64,000 nucleotides of DNA from a bacterium (lineage in GTDB: Bacteria > Hinthialibacterota > Hinthialibacteria > Hinthialibacterales > Hinthialibacteraceae), in contig WGLV01000037.1 of the NCBI GenBank assembly GCA_016125385.1, positions 25,577 to 89,576 of the forward strand, in the 5' to 3' direction. The position numbers and the translations under genes were made by a program. A model generated the notes under the pieces. The model was not told the origin of the DNA, did not search any database, and was given only the letters and a program-made list of their open reading frames with translations. Of the stretch, positions 8,258-17,986 are shown one piece after another (position 1 is the first letter of the stretch; each line of letters starts with the position of its first letter).

Positions 8258-9793
8258 TCATTGCCGCGACGCGGCGTCTTCGACGCGGGTTTGTTTTACA
8301 CTTTCAAGACGGTGGCGCAACTGATCTTCATGAATGTTCGCGGGGACGATCTCATCCGGTGGAATCGCCTCGAACCACCGCCCCCCCTCATCCATCACGC
8401 TGGATGAACGGGTTTGCACCGCGACCAGATTCATCGAATCGGGTCCGAAGCCATCCGGCCAGGATTGAGGCCGATCGGCGCGGATGTTCCAGAAGGTTCC
8501 CCGCGCGGCGCAATGACGCCCCAGCGCGGCGCCGCCTCCACATTTCCACATGCGGGTTCCCCGGCCGATATCGATGTTGGTGAAGCAGTTTTCATAGGGG
8601 ACGCGCTCGTGATGGTCAAAACAGAGATCGACGCCGGAGCCGTTTGAGAAGACGTTGCCCGCGCAGTGGCTTACGGTGAGATCGTGAATAAAACGCGTGT
8701 TAAACTGAAAACGCGTAAACAGATTGTCATCGCTGGAAATATACACGCCATGATGTCCGGTGCAGCCGGTGGAGTCGGGCGGCCGCTCCGAATCATACAC
8801 GACGCGATCGACCGTGCAGAACCGGCCGCCGATAAAGAAACCGCTATCGGCGTTTTGGATGTGTATGCCGCGCGCCCAGCAGTGAGCCACGTTGCTCATG
8901 GCGACGGGATTATAGCCCAGCTCAGTGAAATGGCCCTGATAAGGCGTCACAGGAAAAAGAAACCCCAGCGACTCGATTCCACATTCGCTGACGGTAGGGC
9001 TGAACCTGCGAATCACGGGTTTCCAACGCGGTTGGATATCAAACCGAAGCGGACGATCGATCACGACGCGCTTACCGTCAACGCGGACGACGCGCGTCAC
9101 CAGCGAGGCGTGAGTCCGCCCGCGCAGGTTATCCATTTTGCCGGGATCGCCTGAATAGAGATGATCGGCGAGTGAGTTTTCCGCGTCATCACTCATATAG
9201 ACCTCGACTTCATCTCCGGCATGAAGGCTCGCTGAATTAGAGACGGCGACCTCCTTATCGCCCCGCGCCGCGGGCGAAACGATCTCGGCCAGCGTCTGGC
9301 TCTGAAACGATCCCTTGAACCAGATAAACCCGCCCGCCCATGAGTAATTCGAAGTACGGTCGCCCGTCGTCGTCGCTCCCCAGTCGGGGCGGATGTCGTT
9401 CAACACCGTCGGGAAGTACAAGATGGTTTTATCGGAGCCTTCGCCGCGCAGCACGATTCCGGGTTTGGTGATTTCGATGATCTGGGTGATTTTATACTTG
9501 CCCTCGGGAATCAGGACCGCACCGCTTTTTACGGAGCCGATGGCGCGGAGAAGCGCCTCGGTATCATCGTGTTCACCGTCGCCCACAGCGCCGAAGTCAC
9601 GCACATTGGCCGCTACGGGCGGTGACGGGATATCAAACTCGCCGCGATGGTAACCCGCGTGAGACACGTCGGGCAGGCGGCTTTGCGGCGTCCATCGCTC
9701 GCCCGATTTTCCCCACAAGGCGGATGGCGTTTCGGCCCATCCATAAGAGGTGAAGATTGCAATCACGAAACAGAAAAGCAGAGTCTTTTTCAT
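8258..9793 (-). CDS. Secreted pectate-lyase-superfamily beta-helix protein
   Basis: 511 residues from the ATG at 9793, preceded by GGGAG at a good distance; a longer reading frame upstream lacks such support. MKKTLLFCFVIAIFTSYGWA is a Sec signal. The signature VRDFGAVGDGEHDDTEAL near residue 65, then GAVLIPEGKYKI and GIVLRGEGSDKTIL, is diagnostic of the Pectate_lyase_3 / right-handed beta-helix fold found in exported polysaccharide lyases and hydrolases. Catalytic residues cannot be assigned, so the substrate is open; pectin-like polymers fit the GH28 nearby. It lies 35 nt downstream of tamB on the same strand and may be co-transcribed. Confidence 0.75.
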   Translation of the reverse strand: MKKTLLFCFVIAIFTSYGWAETPSALWGKSGERWTPQSRLPDVSHAGYHRGEFDIPSPPVAANVRDFGAVGDGEHDDTEALLRAIGSVKSGAVLIPEGKYKITQIIEITKPGIVLRGEGSDKTILYFPTVLNDIRPDWGATTTGDRTSNYSWAGGFIWFKGSFQSQTLAEIVSPAARGDKEVAVSNSASLHAGDEVEVYMSDDAENSLADHLYSGDPGKMDNLRGRTHASLVTRVVRVDGKRVVIDRPLRFDIQPRWKPVIRRFSPTVSECGIESLGFLFPVTPYQGHFTELGYNPVAMSNVAHCWARGIHIQNADSGFFIGGRFCTVDRVVYDSERPPDSTGCTGHHGVYISSDDNLFTRFQFNTRFIHDLTVSHCAGNVFSNGSGVDLCFDHHERVPYENCFTNIDIGRGTRMWKCGGGAALGRHCAARGTFWNIRADRPQSWPDGFGPDSMNLVAVQTRSSSVMDEGGRWFEAIPPDEIVPANIHEDQLRHRLESVKQTRVEDAASRQ

Positions 9794-9827
9794 CGCGCTT
9801 CTCCCAGAGTCCATATCATTCAATTCG

Positions 9828-12800
9828 CTAAAAATCGTATTTCCAGAATACCCCGACGCCGGTGTTTTTATCGAGGCCCAGCTGACTTTCGACGGAGATC
9901 GTGGGCGTCAGCTCGATCTCGACTTTGACGCGGCTGGAATCTTTTCCAAAGCCCTGTTCGAGATCGACGTAGACATCATCGGTAAGGTACTTGCCGAGAC
10001 CGACGGTGGTTTTGCTCATGTCGCCGCCTTCGCCGGCGCGTAACTCAATCTGGTCGACGCCCAGCAGCGAGCGCATCTCACCCATGACGTCGAACGCGCC
10101 CGACCCACCTCTCAAGGTATTCGCCGCCTGAGCGAGCTGGACGGCCTGCAGAGGGGTAATATCGGTCAGCCGTCTCCCGAAGAGCAAACGTGAAAGCGCC
10201 TCGTCTGACGGCAGCGGCGGGTTGCTTTGCAGATTCATACGCGGCGATGATGCGGGGCCGGATAGATTCAGCGTAAATTCATCTCCTTTCCGGGTGGTTT
10301 GCGCCGCGACGGTAAGATACGGGTTCGCGGGATCACCGGAAAACTGGACGGTCCCCTGATTCAACGCCATCCGATTGCTGAAGAAATTGAAGAAACCACG
10401 CACCACGGAAAGAGAGCCATTGACTCTGGGCCGCTGGGTCGAGCCCGTCACGTCAAGCGAACCGCTCCATTCGGAATCGAGACCGCGTCCACGCACAAAC
10501 ATACGTCCGGGAATCTTCACCTTCAGATCGAGTTCAGCCGTAACCGGCGCGGCGGAAGAACTCGAAGCCGACGGCGTCAATGACGCCGCGCGGGTGGAAT
10601 CAACCACGTTCAGTTGTTCGATCGATTCAGGCAACCGGTCAGGAATGCGGATTTCAATCGGCGACGCTTCAAGCGAACCGCTCAACACCAGGCTGGACGC
10701 CTTGCCCTTCAGGGCCAGATCGCCACTCACGGTCGCGGTGAGATCGTCCTGACGAATCAATTGCGCCTGATGCAGCGCAAGAACAAGCGACAGCGGCTTC
10801 TGCAACGATAAGGGCGCCTCGCCTGAGCCTGAAATTGAACCCACCGCTCCATCGGTCATCCGCAATCGCCGCAGCTTGAGGACGCCCTCACCGGGAGCGG
10901 CCTCAGCCAGTAAATTCACGTCCCGCAGTACGACGCCATAGTCAAGATGATCGTATGCGCCGCTGACCATCTCGACGCGGCCCGCGATCGCGGGTTGAGC
11001 CAGCGTTCCATCCAGAGCGAGATCGGCGTTGATGACGCCTTCCATTCTCTGCCCTTCAAGAAGCAGCAACGCAGGAAGCACCGAAGCGTTGAGCCGGCCT
11101 TGCAACGAACCGGAGAGAGATTCATCATCAGGAAGATGAAAACGGAACGGCTGGAGCGACAATTCAAGTGGAATTCGCGCTTCGGCGGTGACGGGTTGAG
11201 GCAAGACATCCGCGATTCGAGCGCTCGCGGCCAGCACCCGGCTGGCGTACCGGGCGTGGAGATCGAGAGACGCGTCACGTACATTATTGAAAGCGGGCCG
11301 GGCGAGCCGGATACGCTCTCCCCGAACGGTCAGATCGAATCGAGGGAGCAATGGATCGCCGCTCAAGCGCAGCGAGGCGTCAATAGCGCCCGTCACGTCA
11401 TCGACGCCCACAAGGCGCGCCCAGGCAAGCGGCGCACGAGTGGCGCTGGCGATCATCGAGACGGATCGAGAACCTACGCCGCCGGAGAGCGTGATCTCAC
11501 CCGAACCAGCGCGAGCGTCAATCGCATCGATTTCGAATCCATCTCCGGAAAATGAGATCCGCGCGGGATGGCGTAATTCGAATTCCGCGCCGTCGTAATC
11601 GGCGCGAAGCACATCAAGCGATAGATGCGATTCGCCGCCGTGAGAATACGATCCACGCGAGTGGACCGAAAAGGAGCGCTTCGCCTCCCCCGACACGCTC
11701 GTCTTCCATTGAAGCGTATCACCTCCGGATGCATTCACAATCAGATCACTGATGGCAACATCATGATACCGCGCGCCAGCGGCTTCAACCTGAGCATCCA
11801 GCGACAAACGAGGCCACACGCCATCAGCCCGTCCCCGCGCGGTGAACTTTTCAACTTCGCCAAAACGCGAATTGAGATTCGTCACGCTCGCGTCAAAACG
11901 GGAGCGGATCAGATCGGTGGAAGACGCATCAAGCACAATGGAACAGGAACCACTCAACGGTTCACGCAGAAGCTCACCAAGCGGAGACAGATCGCTGGAT
12001 TCCAGCGCCAGTTGACCGGTAATGCGTTTGGAAGCGGGTTCCGCGGATAGCGATCCGTTCAGTTGCGCGCCGGGAGCGGAAGCACGAAGGTCCGTCAATT
12101 CGATCCGCCGGTCATACAGTCCGAAACGGGACGAGGCATTCAAGGTCATCTCGCCACGAGAAAGCCGCGCGCGCCATTCGCCTTTTGGCTCGGTCACTCC
12201 AGTCACATTCACTTCGGCGGTCAGTTCTCCAAGCGGCTGGCCATCCACTCGAGCGTCGAGGCTGGCGGCGGTCATCGAAGCGCGGAGATCATCCAGCGGC
12301 CCGAATGCGGAACCGGACGCGATCATTGAACCGGCTAACGCACGACCCGCGGCGCCGGATAGCGGCGCAAGCGATCGAAGATCGGCCCTCCATTGCACAT
12401 CAACCGACTGGGAGGCGAGCTCAACCGCCCCGGAGGCGGATGCGGAGACCGTCGCGCTGGAAGCGTGCAATTCAGCGACTCGCAACGTTGTTCCATTTAA
12501 CAGATTCAGTTCGGCGCCGGCTTCAACCCTCCGCCCCGCTAAGCGATCGAGCGGAGCGGGCGCATTACGCAATCCATTCGCTTCAGCGCGGAGACGAGAT
12601 GATAACGATTGGCTCCAGCTGGATGAGACAAGATTCCCCGTCACAGACAAGACGCCACCAAGAGACGACGCTGGCGACGGAGAGAGAATCGACACATCGT
12701 TCACGCGTCCATCCAGCGACAAAGATACGGACTCGACACGCGGATCGGCGACGCCCGACAGGCGCAGAGCATCACTGGCGGCGCGAACAGTCAGCGCATC

Positions 12801-14216
12801 GATGTGAACGCCATCGGCGCGATTCGATTCACCGGAGAAGCTGAACGCGAGATCGGGGATGCGGCGCACGCCATTAGCGACAGTCACGCCACACACATCC
12901 GCTGAGGCTTCGATTTGAGCCGAGGGCCAAGACGAAAACGCCGAAAAGATAGAATCACTCGGGCGTACTCGCGCTGTAACATCCATCAAGCGGACGCCCG
13001 CGCTGGCGGCGACGACGCCGGACGCGCTCAATGACGCAGCCATCGAAGGCGTTTGCGCCGGGCCCGACGCGGACACGGTAACCGACGCGGCGCCCGACAA
13101 CGGTTGATTCACCCAGGGCTGAAGCGCGGATAAATCATCCAGACGGCCGTTCAGCGTTGCGTCAATCACATGGCTGGATAACGCGTATACGCCACCGGCG
13201 GCGAGCTCAGCGCCGCGCGCGTTGAGATGAAAATCGTTTACACGGATGGTTTGAGGATCAGGCGACGCCAGCGCGAGAGAAAACGAACCGCCTTCCGCGA
13301 GCCACGACGGCCAATCACGCGCGGCGCCCTCCATGTCAGGACTCAGCGTCCCTTCGAACGCACAATGGGGGGCGTCATCCAGACCGAGGGTCAGACTGGC
13401 CTGGACGATCCCCAGCGGCGGCGCGACGAGCTCCCAACGGCCATGCCATTCATGCAGCGGGCCTTCACCCTTCAACACCGATTCGATGGAACGAACATCC
13501 TTCAATCCCAATAAGGCCATCAAGCCCGAGTCTTCATCCAAATGGATTTCAGAGTCGATCTTCAAACGAGGCGAAGCGCCCGCGATCGAGGCTTCCGCCT
13601 GAATCAATGGACGTTCGGCGCCGGATTCGCGCACGCTGAAGCGGCTTTGCAACAGAGACGGCCCGGCGTGCGTTCTGAATTCACCGCTGGCGGAACAAGT
13701 CAGTTCCCTGCCCGCCACGGCTTCGGCGATATGGAGTTTATCAAGCGAAAAACGGCGGATCGACACGCGCGGCGCCTCGGAGGGCAAACGGAGAGAAGGC
13801 CAACGCTCGGATGGCGGTTTCGCTTCACTCTCATTGGCACGGGCCGGTTTACGCGTCACTTCGATTGAAGCGACGGTCAACTCACCCACGTCGACCGCGC
13901 CGCGCAGCAGCGGCGCGGCGCCAAGCGTGAAATGGACGCCGCGAACCATCAGCCACTCACCCTCTGAATCGGAGAGAGTCACTTCGCCGACTCGGAGATC
14001 AAACGGGATGAAGCCGCTCAAGCCCTTTATAGAGACGCGCGCCCTGGCCGACTCGCTCAGGCGATCTGAAAGCCACGAAGCCAGCGCCCGTTTGGCGGGC
14101 GGCGCCTGTAACATTGCGAACGCCAGAGTCAACAAAGCCACGATACCCGCCAGCGTAAGGATCAGCCAGCGAGCGAATCGCCTGCGGCGAGACGGGATGG
14201 TTACTTGTTCATTCAT
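9828..14216 (-). CDS. tamB: Translocation and assembly module protein TamB (DUF490)
   Basis: 1462 residues, within the TamB size range. One N-terminal membrane anchor lies at about 13-33 (WLILTLAGIVALLTLAFAML). A very long repetitive beta-rich segment, typical of lipid-transfer groove proteins, follows. The C-terminal DUF490 domain includes LSVVRGFFNFFSNRMALNQGTVQFSG, LLFGRRLTDITPLQ and the terminal GVGVFWKYDF. TamB spans the periplasm and works with TamA in outer-membrane protein insertion and/or phospholipid transport. The start overlaps the stop of the tamA-like gene (TGATG), so translation is coupled. Many apparent frames on the opposite strand are shadows of its biased codon use. Confidence 0.92.
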   Translation of the reverse strand: MNEQVTIPSRRRRFARWLILTLAGIVALLTLAFAMLQAPPAKRALASWLSDRLSESARARVSIKGLSGFIPFDLRVGEVTLSDSEGEWLMVRGVHFTLGAAPLLRGAVDVGELTVASIEVTRKPARANESEAKPPSERWPSLRLPSEAPRVSIRRFSLDKLHIAEAVAGRELTCSASGEFRTHAGPSLLQSRFSVRESGAERPLIQAEASIAGASPRLKIDSEIHLDEDSGLMALLGLKDVRSIESVLKGEGPLHEWHGRWELVAPPLGIVQASLTLGLDDAPHCAFEGTLSPDMEGAARDWPSWLAEGGSFSLALASPDPQTIRVNDFHLNARGAELAAGGVYALSSHVIDATLNGRLDDLSALQPWVNQPLSGAASVTVSASGPAQTPSMAASLSASGVVAASAGVRLMDVTARVRPSDSIFSAFSSWPSAQIEASADVCGVTVANGVRRIPDLAFSFSGESNRADGVHIDALTVRAASDALRLSGVADPRVESVSLSLDGRVNDVSILSPSPASSLGGVLSVTGNLVSSSWSQSLSSRLRAEANGLRNAPAPLDRLAGRRVEAGAELNLLNGTTLRVAELHASSATVSASASGAVELASQSVDVQWRADLRSLAPLSGAAGRALAGSMIASGSAFGPLDDLRASMTAASLDARVDGQPLGELTAEVNVTGVTEPKGEWRARLSRGEMTLNASSRFGLYDRRIELTDLRASAPGAQLNGSLSAEPASKRITGQLALESSDLSPLGELLREPLSGSCSIVLDASSTDLIRSRFDASVTNLNSRFGEVEKFTARGRADGVWPRLSLDAQVEAAGARYHDVAISDLIVNASGGDTLQWKTSVSGEAKRSFSVHSRGSYSHGGESHLSLDVLRADYDGAEFELRHPARISFSGDGFEIDAIDARAGSGEITLSGGVGSRSVSMIASATRAPLAWARLVGVDDVTGAIDASLRLSGDPLLPRFDLTVRGERIRLARPAFNNVRDASLDLHARYASRVLAASARIADVLPQPVTAEARIPLELSLQPFRFHLPDDESLSGSLQGRLNASVLPALLLLEGQRMEGVINADLALDGTLAQPAIAGRVEMVSGAYDHLDYGVVLRDVNLLAEAAPGEGVLKLRRLRMTDGAVGSISGSGEAPLSLQKPLSLVLALHQAQLIRQDDLTATVSGDLALKGKASSLVLSGSLEASPIEIRIPDRLPESIEQLNVVDSTRAASLTPSASSSSAAPVTAELDLKVKIPGRMFVRGRGLDSEWSGSLDVTGSTQRPRVNGSLSVVRGFFNFFSNRMALNQGTVQFSGDPANPYLTVAAQTTRKGDEFTLNLSGPASSPRMNLQSNPPLPSDEALSRLLFGRRLTDITPLQAVQLAQAANTLRGGSGAFDVMGEMRSLLGVDQIELRAGEGGDMSKTTVGLGKYLTDDVYVDLEQGFGKDSSRVKVEIELTPTISVESQLGLDKNTGVGVFWKYDF

Positions 14217-16069
14217 CAGAACGATTGTCCGATACTCACGTAAATCTGAAACGGATCGTCGATTCCAGGCCGGCGATTGAGCGGCACGCCCACGTCAAGA
14301 CGAACGGGACCGATGGGCGTGAAATAACGGAAGCCGACGCCGGTTCCCCAAAGCAGATTATCGCTGAAATCAGGCACGCTCGACTCAAAGGCGTCGCCGC
14401 CATCCACGAAAAACACCAGGCCGATGCTTTGCGACAGCCGCCAGCGCAGTTCAAACGACAATTCGATGATGGATCGTCCACCGATGGGGTCGTTGCCAAT
14501 CAATGGGCTGACCGTCTGGTAGGGATAGCCGCGAATGGAACCGCCGCCGCCCGCATAAAAACGTTCATCGGCGGGCAATGAATCAGACGGCGCGCCTACG
14601 ATGGAACCGAGGCCGATCCTGGCGGCGGCAATGAGCTCAGGCCGGGAGGCGAGCTCAAAGTAATGACCATACTTCAAATAATTTTTGAAAAAGAGCAGAT
14701 TGGAGCCCAAGGTTCCATAAAACGGTTCCGTCGAAACATTTAACCGGCCGCCCCGGGTGGGATCGAGCAGATCATCGGAGGCGTCCCACTCAAACTCAAC
14801 TGGAAAAGAAAGCAGACCGAACGTATCGGTCTCATGACGCTGAGTGATATCGGCAAGGCGATACTTGACACCGCCGCGCAATTTCATTTCATCATTCAAC
14901 ACTCGCTCCAGCATGGCCGAGAGGCTGATGTTTTTGCTTTCATACGCGTCGGGGTGATCGTCGGCCACGCGCGCGTCGAGTACAAGAAACTGATCAACGT
15001 CGAGAAAGTCGGGCTGGCGATAGGTGACGTGCCCCGAATACTCAATAAACGAAGCAAGGACTTCAGTAGAGAGGTCTTCTCCACCGCCGAACAGGTTCCG
15101 ATGTTCCCACCCCAGCTTGCCGCCGGGGCCGTCATCGGTCTGGTAAAACGCGCCCGCGCTGACGGTGCGCGGCTTGCGTTCATTGAGCGTCAGCGTCACG
15201 GGCAGGGCGCCATCGGGCGCGGTTTGAGTGGCGGGCTGAATTTGCGCCAGCGCGAAAAGTCCGGTTTTAATGAGCACGGTCTGTGTTTCGTCGATCTTGC
15301 GTGCGTCGTACAACTCGCCTTCGCGCCAGCGCAGTCGGTTCCGCACGTATTTTTCATGGACGGTCGTCAGCCCTTCGATTCGCGTCTCACCGAATACGGC
15401 GCGCGGTCCCGCGTCGACGCGGTAGATTAATTCGGCGCGGCGGGCGGCGTGATCGGCGTAGATGGTCTGATCGTCGACGCGCGCCAGAGGATACCCTCGA
15501 TCATGCAGCCGGCGCTCAATGACGTTTCCCCCTCGTGACGCGGCGTCGGCGTTAAACGGCTCGCCCGGAGCCAGGCCCATTTCAACCGGTTTGGGCGTTT
15601 CAATCTCCGGGCTCGCCGACTCGACCCATTCGACGCTTACCTCGCCCAGCACATACACAGGGCCCGCTTCAACCTGAAATACGGCGGTGATGGGTTGACT
15701 TGATTCATCCAGAGAAAATTCAACGCGCGCGTCGAAAAAGCCTTCCGACTTCAACACGTTCACCAACCGGGGGATGTCATTTTCAAGACGGCGGCGCAGC
15801 AACGCCATTGAGGGCGGTTTGCGCCCGCGCAGTTCAACGGATTTGGAATACTGGCGCAGGCGTTCAACAAGGCCGCTGTTCTCAACGCCGCGAAACTCGA
15901 CGTTGTAAGCAACCGCCTGATCCTGAACCTCGGCGTCTTGCGCGGACGCGGCGTTCAAATAGACGGTCAATACAACAAGCCACCCGAGCGCCAGGCCGCA
16001 ACCAAGGCTCCCTCGATTCCATGGAAATGTCATTCGCTTTGTATGCGCTTTCAACCGGGAAGAAATCAT
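14216..16069 (-). CDS. tamA: TamA/BamA-family outer-membrane protein
   Basis: 617 residues from the ATG at 16069. The order is signal sequence (LALGWLVVLTVYLNAASAQ), POTRA-like repeats to about residue 280 (LVNVLKSEGFFDARVEFSL, GEVSVEWV, AVFGETRIEGL), and a C-terminal Omp85 barrel. The barrel has GGGGSIRGYPYQTV, which contains the conserved RGY loop, and FRYFTPIGPVRLDVGVPLN; the protein ends in a phenylalanine. Omp85 proteins insert barrel proteins into the outer membrane. Coupling to tamB supports TamA over BamA. There is no SD before the ATGs at 16069 or 16033. A TATAAT ends 7 nt before 16069, so the transcript may be leaderless. Confidence 0.85.
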   Translation of the reverse strand: MISSRLKAHTKRMTFPWNRGSLGCGLALGWLVVLTVYLNAASAQDAEVQDQAVAYNVEFRGVENSGLVERLRQYSKSVELRGRKPPSMALLRRRLENDIPRLVNVLKSEGFFDARVEFSLDESSQPITAVFQVEAGPVYVLGEVSVEWVESASPEIETPKPVEMGLAPGEPFNADAASRGGNVIERRLHDRGYPLARVDDQTIYADHAARRAELIYRVDAGPRAVFGETRIEGLTTVHEKYVRNRLRWREGELYDARKIDETQTVLIKTGLFALAQIQPATQTAPDGALPVTLTLNERKPRTVSAGAFYQTDDGPGGKLGWEHRNLFGGGEDLSTEVLASFIEYSGHVTYRQPDFLDVDQFLVLDARVADDHPDAYESKNISLSAMLERVLNDEMKLRGGVKYRLADITQRHETDTFGLLSFPVEFEWDASDDLLDPTRGGRLNVSTEPFYGTLGSNLLFFKNYLKYGHYFELASRPELIAAARIGLGSIVGAPSDSLPADERFYAGGGGSIRGYPYQTVSPLIGNDPIGGRSIIELSFELRWRLSQSIGLVFFVDGGDAFESSVPDFSDNLLWGTGVGFRYFTPIGPVRLDVGVPLNRRPGIDDPFQIYVSIGQSF

Positions 16070-16076
16070 GGTTCGT

Positions 16077-16082
16077 ATTATA
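16077..16082 (-). promoter_or_regulatory. Consensus -10 box just before tamA
   Basis: The minus strand reads TATAAT at 16082-16077, 7 nt before the ATG at 16069. A transcript starting there would begin at or next to that ATG. No good -35 box was seen. Confidence 0.4.
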
Positions 16083-16191
16083 CCCAATTCATCACTGAAT
16101 CACCCGCGAAGGCGGCCGCTCATCCTATTCAACCACGCTTCGCCTTCGTACAATAACCTGTGAATGCATTCTTTGTCTGATGGGGTATACA

Positions 16192-17022
16192 ATGACGATC
16201 GACGTACACCAGCACTATTGGCGATACAACGCGCGGGAATATGGCTGGATCGGCGAATCGATGGCGGCGTTGCGGCGCGATTTTACGCCGGGCGATCTGA
16301 AACCGCTTCTCGACGAGACCGGCGTGGAAGCAACCGTCGCGGTTCAGGCGCGGCAGACGCTGGAAGAAACGGATTGGCTTCTCACGCTGGCGGATGAAAA
16401 CGCCTGGATCGCCGGGGTGGTGGGCTGGGCCGATCTGCGCGGCGCCGATCTGGACGCCCAACTCGAACGGTTGGCGGCGCATCCCAAACTGAAAGGCGTG
16501 CGTCACGTCGTTCACGACGAACCGGACGATCGTTTTTTGATGCGGGACGATTTTATGCGCGGCGTCAGCCGTTTGAAGACGTACGATCTGACATACGATC
16601 TGTTGCTCTTTGAACGTCACCTGCCCGTCGCCATCGAGTTCGTGCGGCGGTTGCCCGAACAGACTTTCGTTCTCGACCATATCTCCAAGCCGCGCATCCG
16701 CGAAAGCGTTTTGTCACCGTGGGCTGAGAACCTGCACGAGATAGCGCGTTACGGCAACGTGTCATGCAAGGTTTCGGGCATGGTAACCGAAGCGGATTGG
16801 CGAAACTGGACACCGGAAACCTTACGCCCCTATCTCGATGTGGTGTTCGACGCGTTCGGCGCCGAGAGAATCATGCTTGGCTCGGACTGGCCGGTTTGTA
16901 CCGTCGCGGGGACCTATCATGACGTTATGAACATCGGGCTGGAGTACATCAAAGCACTAAGCGAAAGCGAACAGGCGGCGATCAAAATCCTGAACGCGAA
17001 ACGAATCTACCGGCTGGGATAA
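16192..17022 (+). CDS. Amidohydrolase, L-fuconolactonase-like (COG3618 type)
   Basis: 276 residues from the ATG at 16192 (GGGG 6 nt upstream); an ATG at 16180 is in frame but less well placed. The metal-binding start is TIDVHQHYW, followed by the barrel motifs GVRHVVHDE, FVLDHISKP and the acidic GSDWPVCT near the C-terminus. This is the amidohydrolase-2/sugar lactonase family that opens fuconolactone, rhamnonolactone or galactonolactone. The next two genes encode an aldo/keto reductase 8 nt downstream and a zinc alcohol dehydrogenase. The set looks like the oxidative, non-phosphorylating pathway of L-fucose/L-rhamnose/L-galactose; which sugar is used cannot be told. Confidence 0.82.
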   Translation: MTIDVHQHYWRYNAREYGWIGESMAALRRDFTPGDLKPLLDETGVEATVAVQARQTLEETDWLLTLADENAWIAGVVGWADLRGADLDAQLERLAAHPKLKGVRHVVHDEPDDRFLMRDDFMRGVSRLKTYDLTYDLLLFERHLPVAIEFVRRLPEQTFVLDHISKPRIRESVLSPWAENLHEIARYGNVSCKVSGMVTEADWRNWTPETLRPYLDVVFDAFGAERIMLGSDWPVCTVAGTYHDVMNIGLEYIKALSESEQAAIKILNAKRIYRLG

Positions 17023-17030
17023 AATACGCA

Positions 17031-17960
17031 ATGGAATACAGGACTCTAGGCAAGACCGGACTATCGGTTTCAGTGATCAGCTACGGCGCGTCTCCGTTGG
17101 GCGGCGTGTTTCACAACGTACGCGAGACGCAGGGCGTCGAGACGGTGCATACCGCGCTGGAAATGGGGATGAACTACATCGATTGTTCGCCTTATTACGG
17201 TCTCACCAAAGCGGAGAGCGTGCTGGGCATGGCGCTGAAAGGCGTCGAACGCAATCGCTATATACTGGCGACGAAGGTGGGCCGCTATGGAGACGACGAG
17301 TTTGATTTTTCGGCCGAGCGCGTGACGCGCAGCATCGACGAAAGCCTGGAGCGGCTGGGCGTGGACCACATCGACGTGATTCAGTGTCACGACATCGAGT
17401 TCGGCTCGATCCGCCAGGTGATCGATGAAACGATTCCCGCGTTGCGGTGGGCGCGCGAACAAGGCAAGGTGCGCTTCATCGGCGTGACCGGACTGCCGCT
17501 GACGATTTTCCGTAAGGTGTTGGACGAGATCGAAATCGATACGGTGTTGTCATATTGTCATTATTGTCTGAACGACGTCACGCTCGACTCGCTGTCGCCT
17601 TATCTGAACGAAAAGCGAGTGGGCGTGATTAACGCTTCGGCGCTGTCGATGGGGCTGCTTACCAACAGCGGTCCGCCGGATTGGCATCCGGCGCCGGCTT
17701 TGATCCGTGACCATTGCGCCAAGGCCGCGGCGCATTGCCGCGAGCGCGGCGCCGATATCGCCAAACTTGCGCTGCAATTCGCGTTAGCCAACCCACGCAT
17801 TCATACCACGCTGGTGGGCACGGCGCGGCCGGAGAACATCCGCAAAAATATTGAATGGATGAACGAACCCATCGACGAAACCCTGCTGGCCGAAGTGCGC
17901 GACATTCTGAAACCGATTCAGGATCAAACATGGCCCAGCGGGCGTACGGAAAACAACTGA
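17031..17960 (+). CDS. Aldo/keto reductase, L-fucose/L-galactose dehydrogenase-like
   Basis: 309 residues. The AKR tetrad is visible: D51 and Y56 in NYIDCSPYYG, K82 in ILATKVG, and H120 in VIQCHD. The N-terminus MEYRTLGKTGLSVSVISYGASPLGG and the long NVRETQGVETVHTALEMG helix resemble aldose dehydrogenases that oxidise 6-deoxy or L-sugars to lactones with NAD(P)+. The predicted product is the substrate of the lactonase encoded 8 nt upstream. No signal peptide is present, so it is cytoplasmic. The 3' end precedes the dehydrogenase start at 17987 by only 26 nt, consistent with one operon. Confidence 0.85.
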   Translation: MEYRTLGKTGLSVSVISYGASPLGGVFHNVRETQGVETVHTALEMGMNYIDCSPYYGLTKAESVLGMALKGVERNRYILATKVGRYGDDEFDFSAERVTRSIDESLERLGVDHIDVIQCHDIEFGSIRQVIDETIPALRWAREQGKVRFIGVTGLPLTIFRKVLDEIEIDTVLSYCHYCLNDVTLDSLSPYLNEKRVGVINASALSMGLLTNSGPPDWHPAPALIRDHCAKAAAHCRERGADIAKLALQFALANPRIHTTLVGTARPENIRKNIEWMNEPIDETLLAEVRDILKPIQDQTWPSGRTENN

Positions 17961-17986
17961 ATCAATCCGTCATAAAGGACGCCGAT

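Noticed and set aside
12022..12807. Plus-strand open frames inside tamB, including one of 261 codons
   Set aside because: Their arginine/serine-rich translations are shadows of tamB's codon bias, and no SD or family motif supports them.
17855..17986. Upstream extension of the zinc alcohol dehydrogenase
   Set aside because: It overlaps the aldo/keto reductase gene. The ATG at 17987 has a good SD, and homology begins there.
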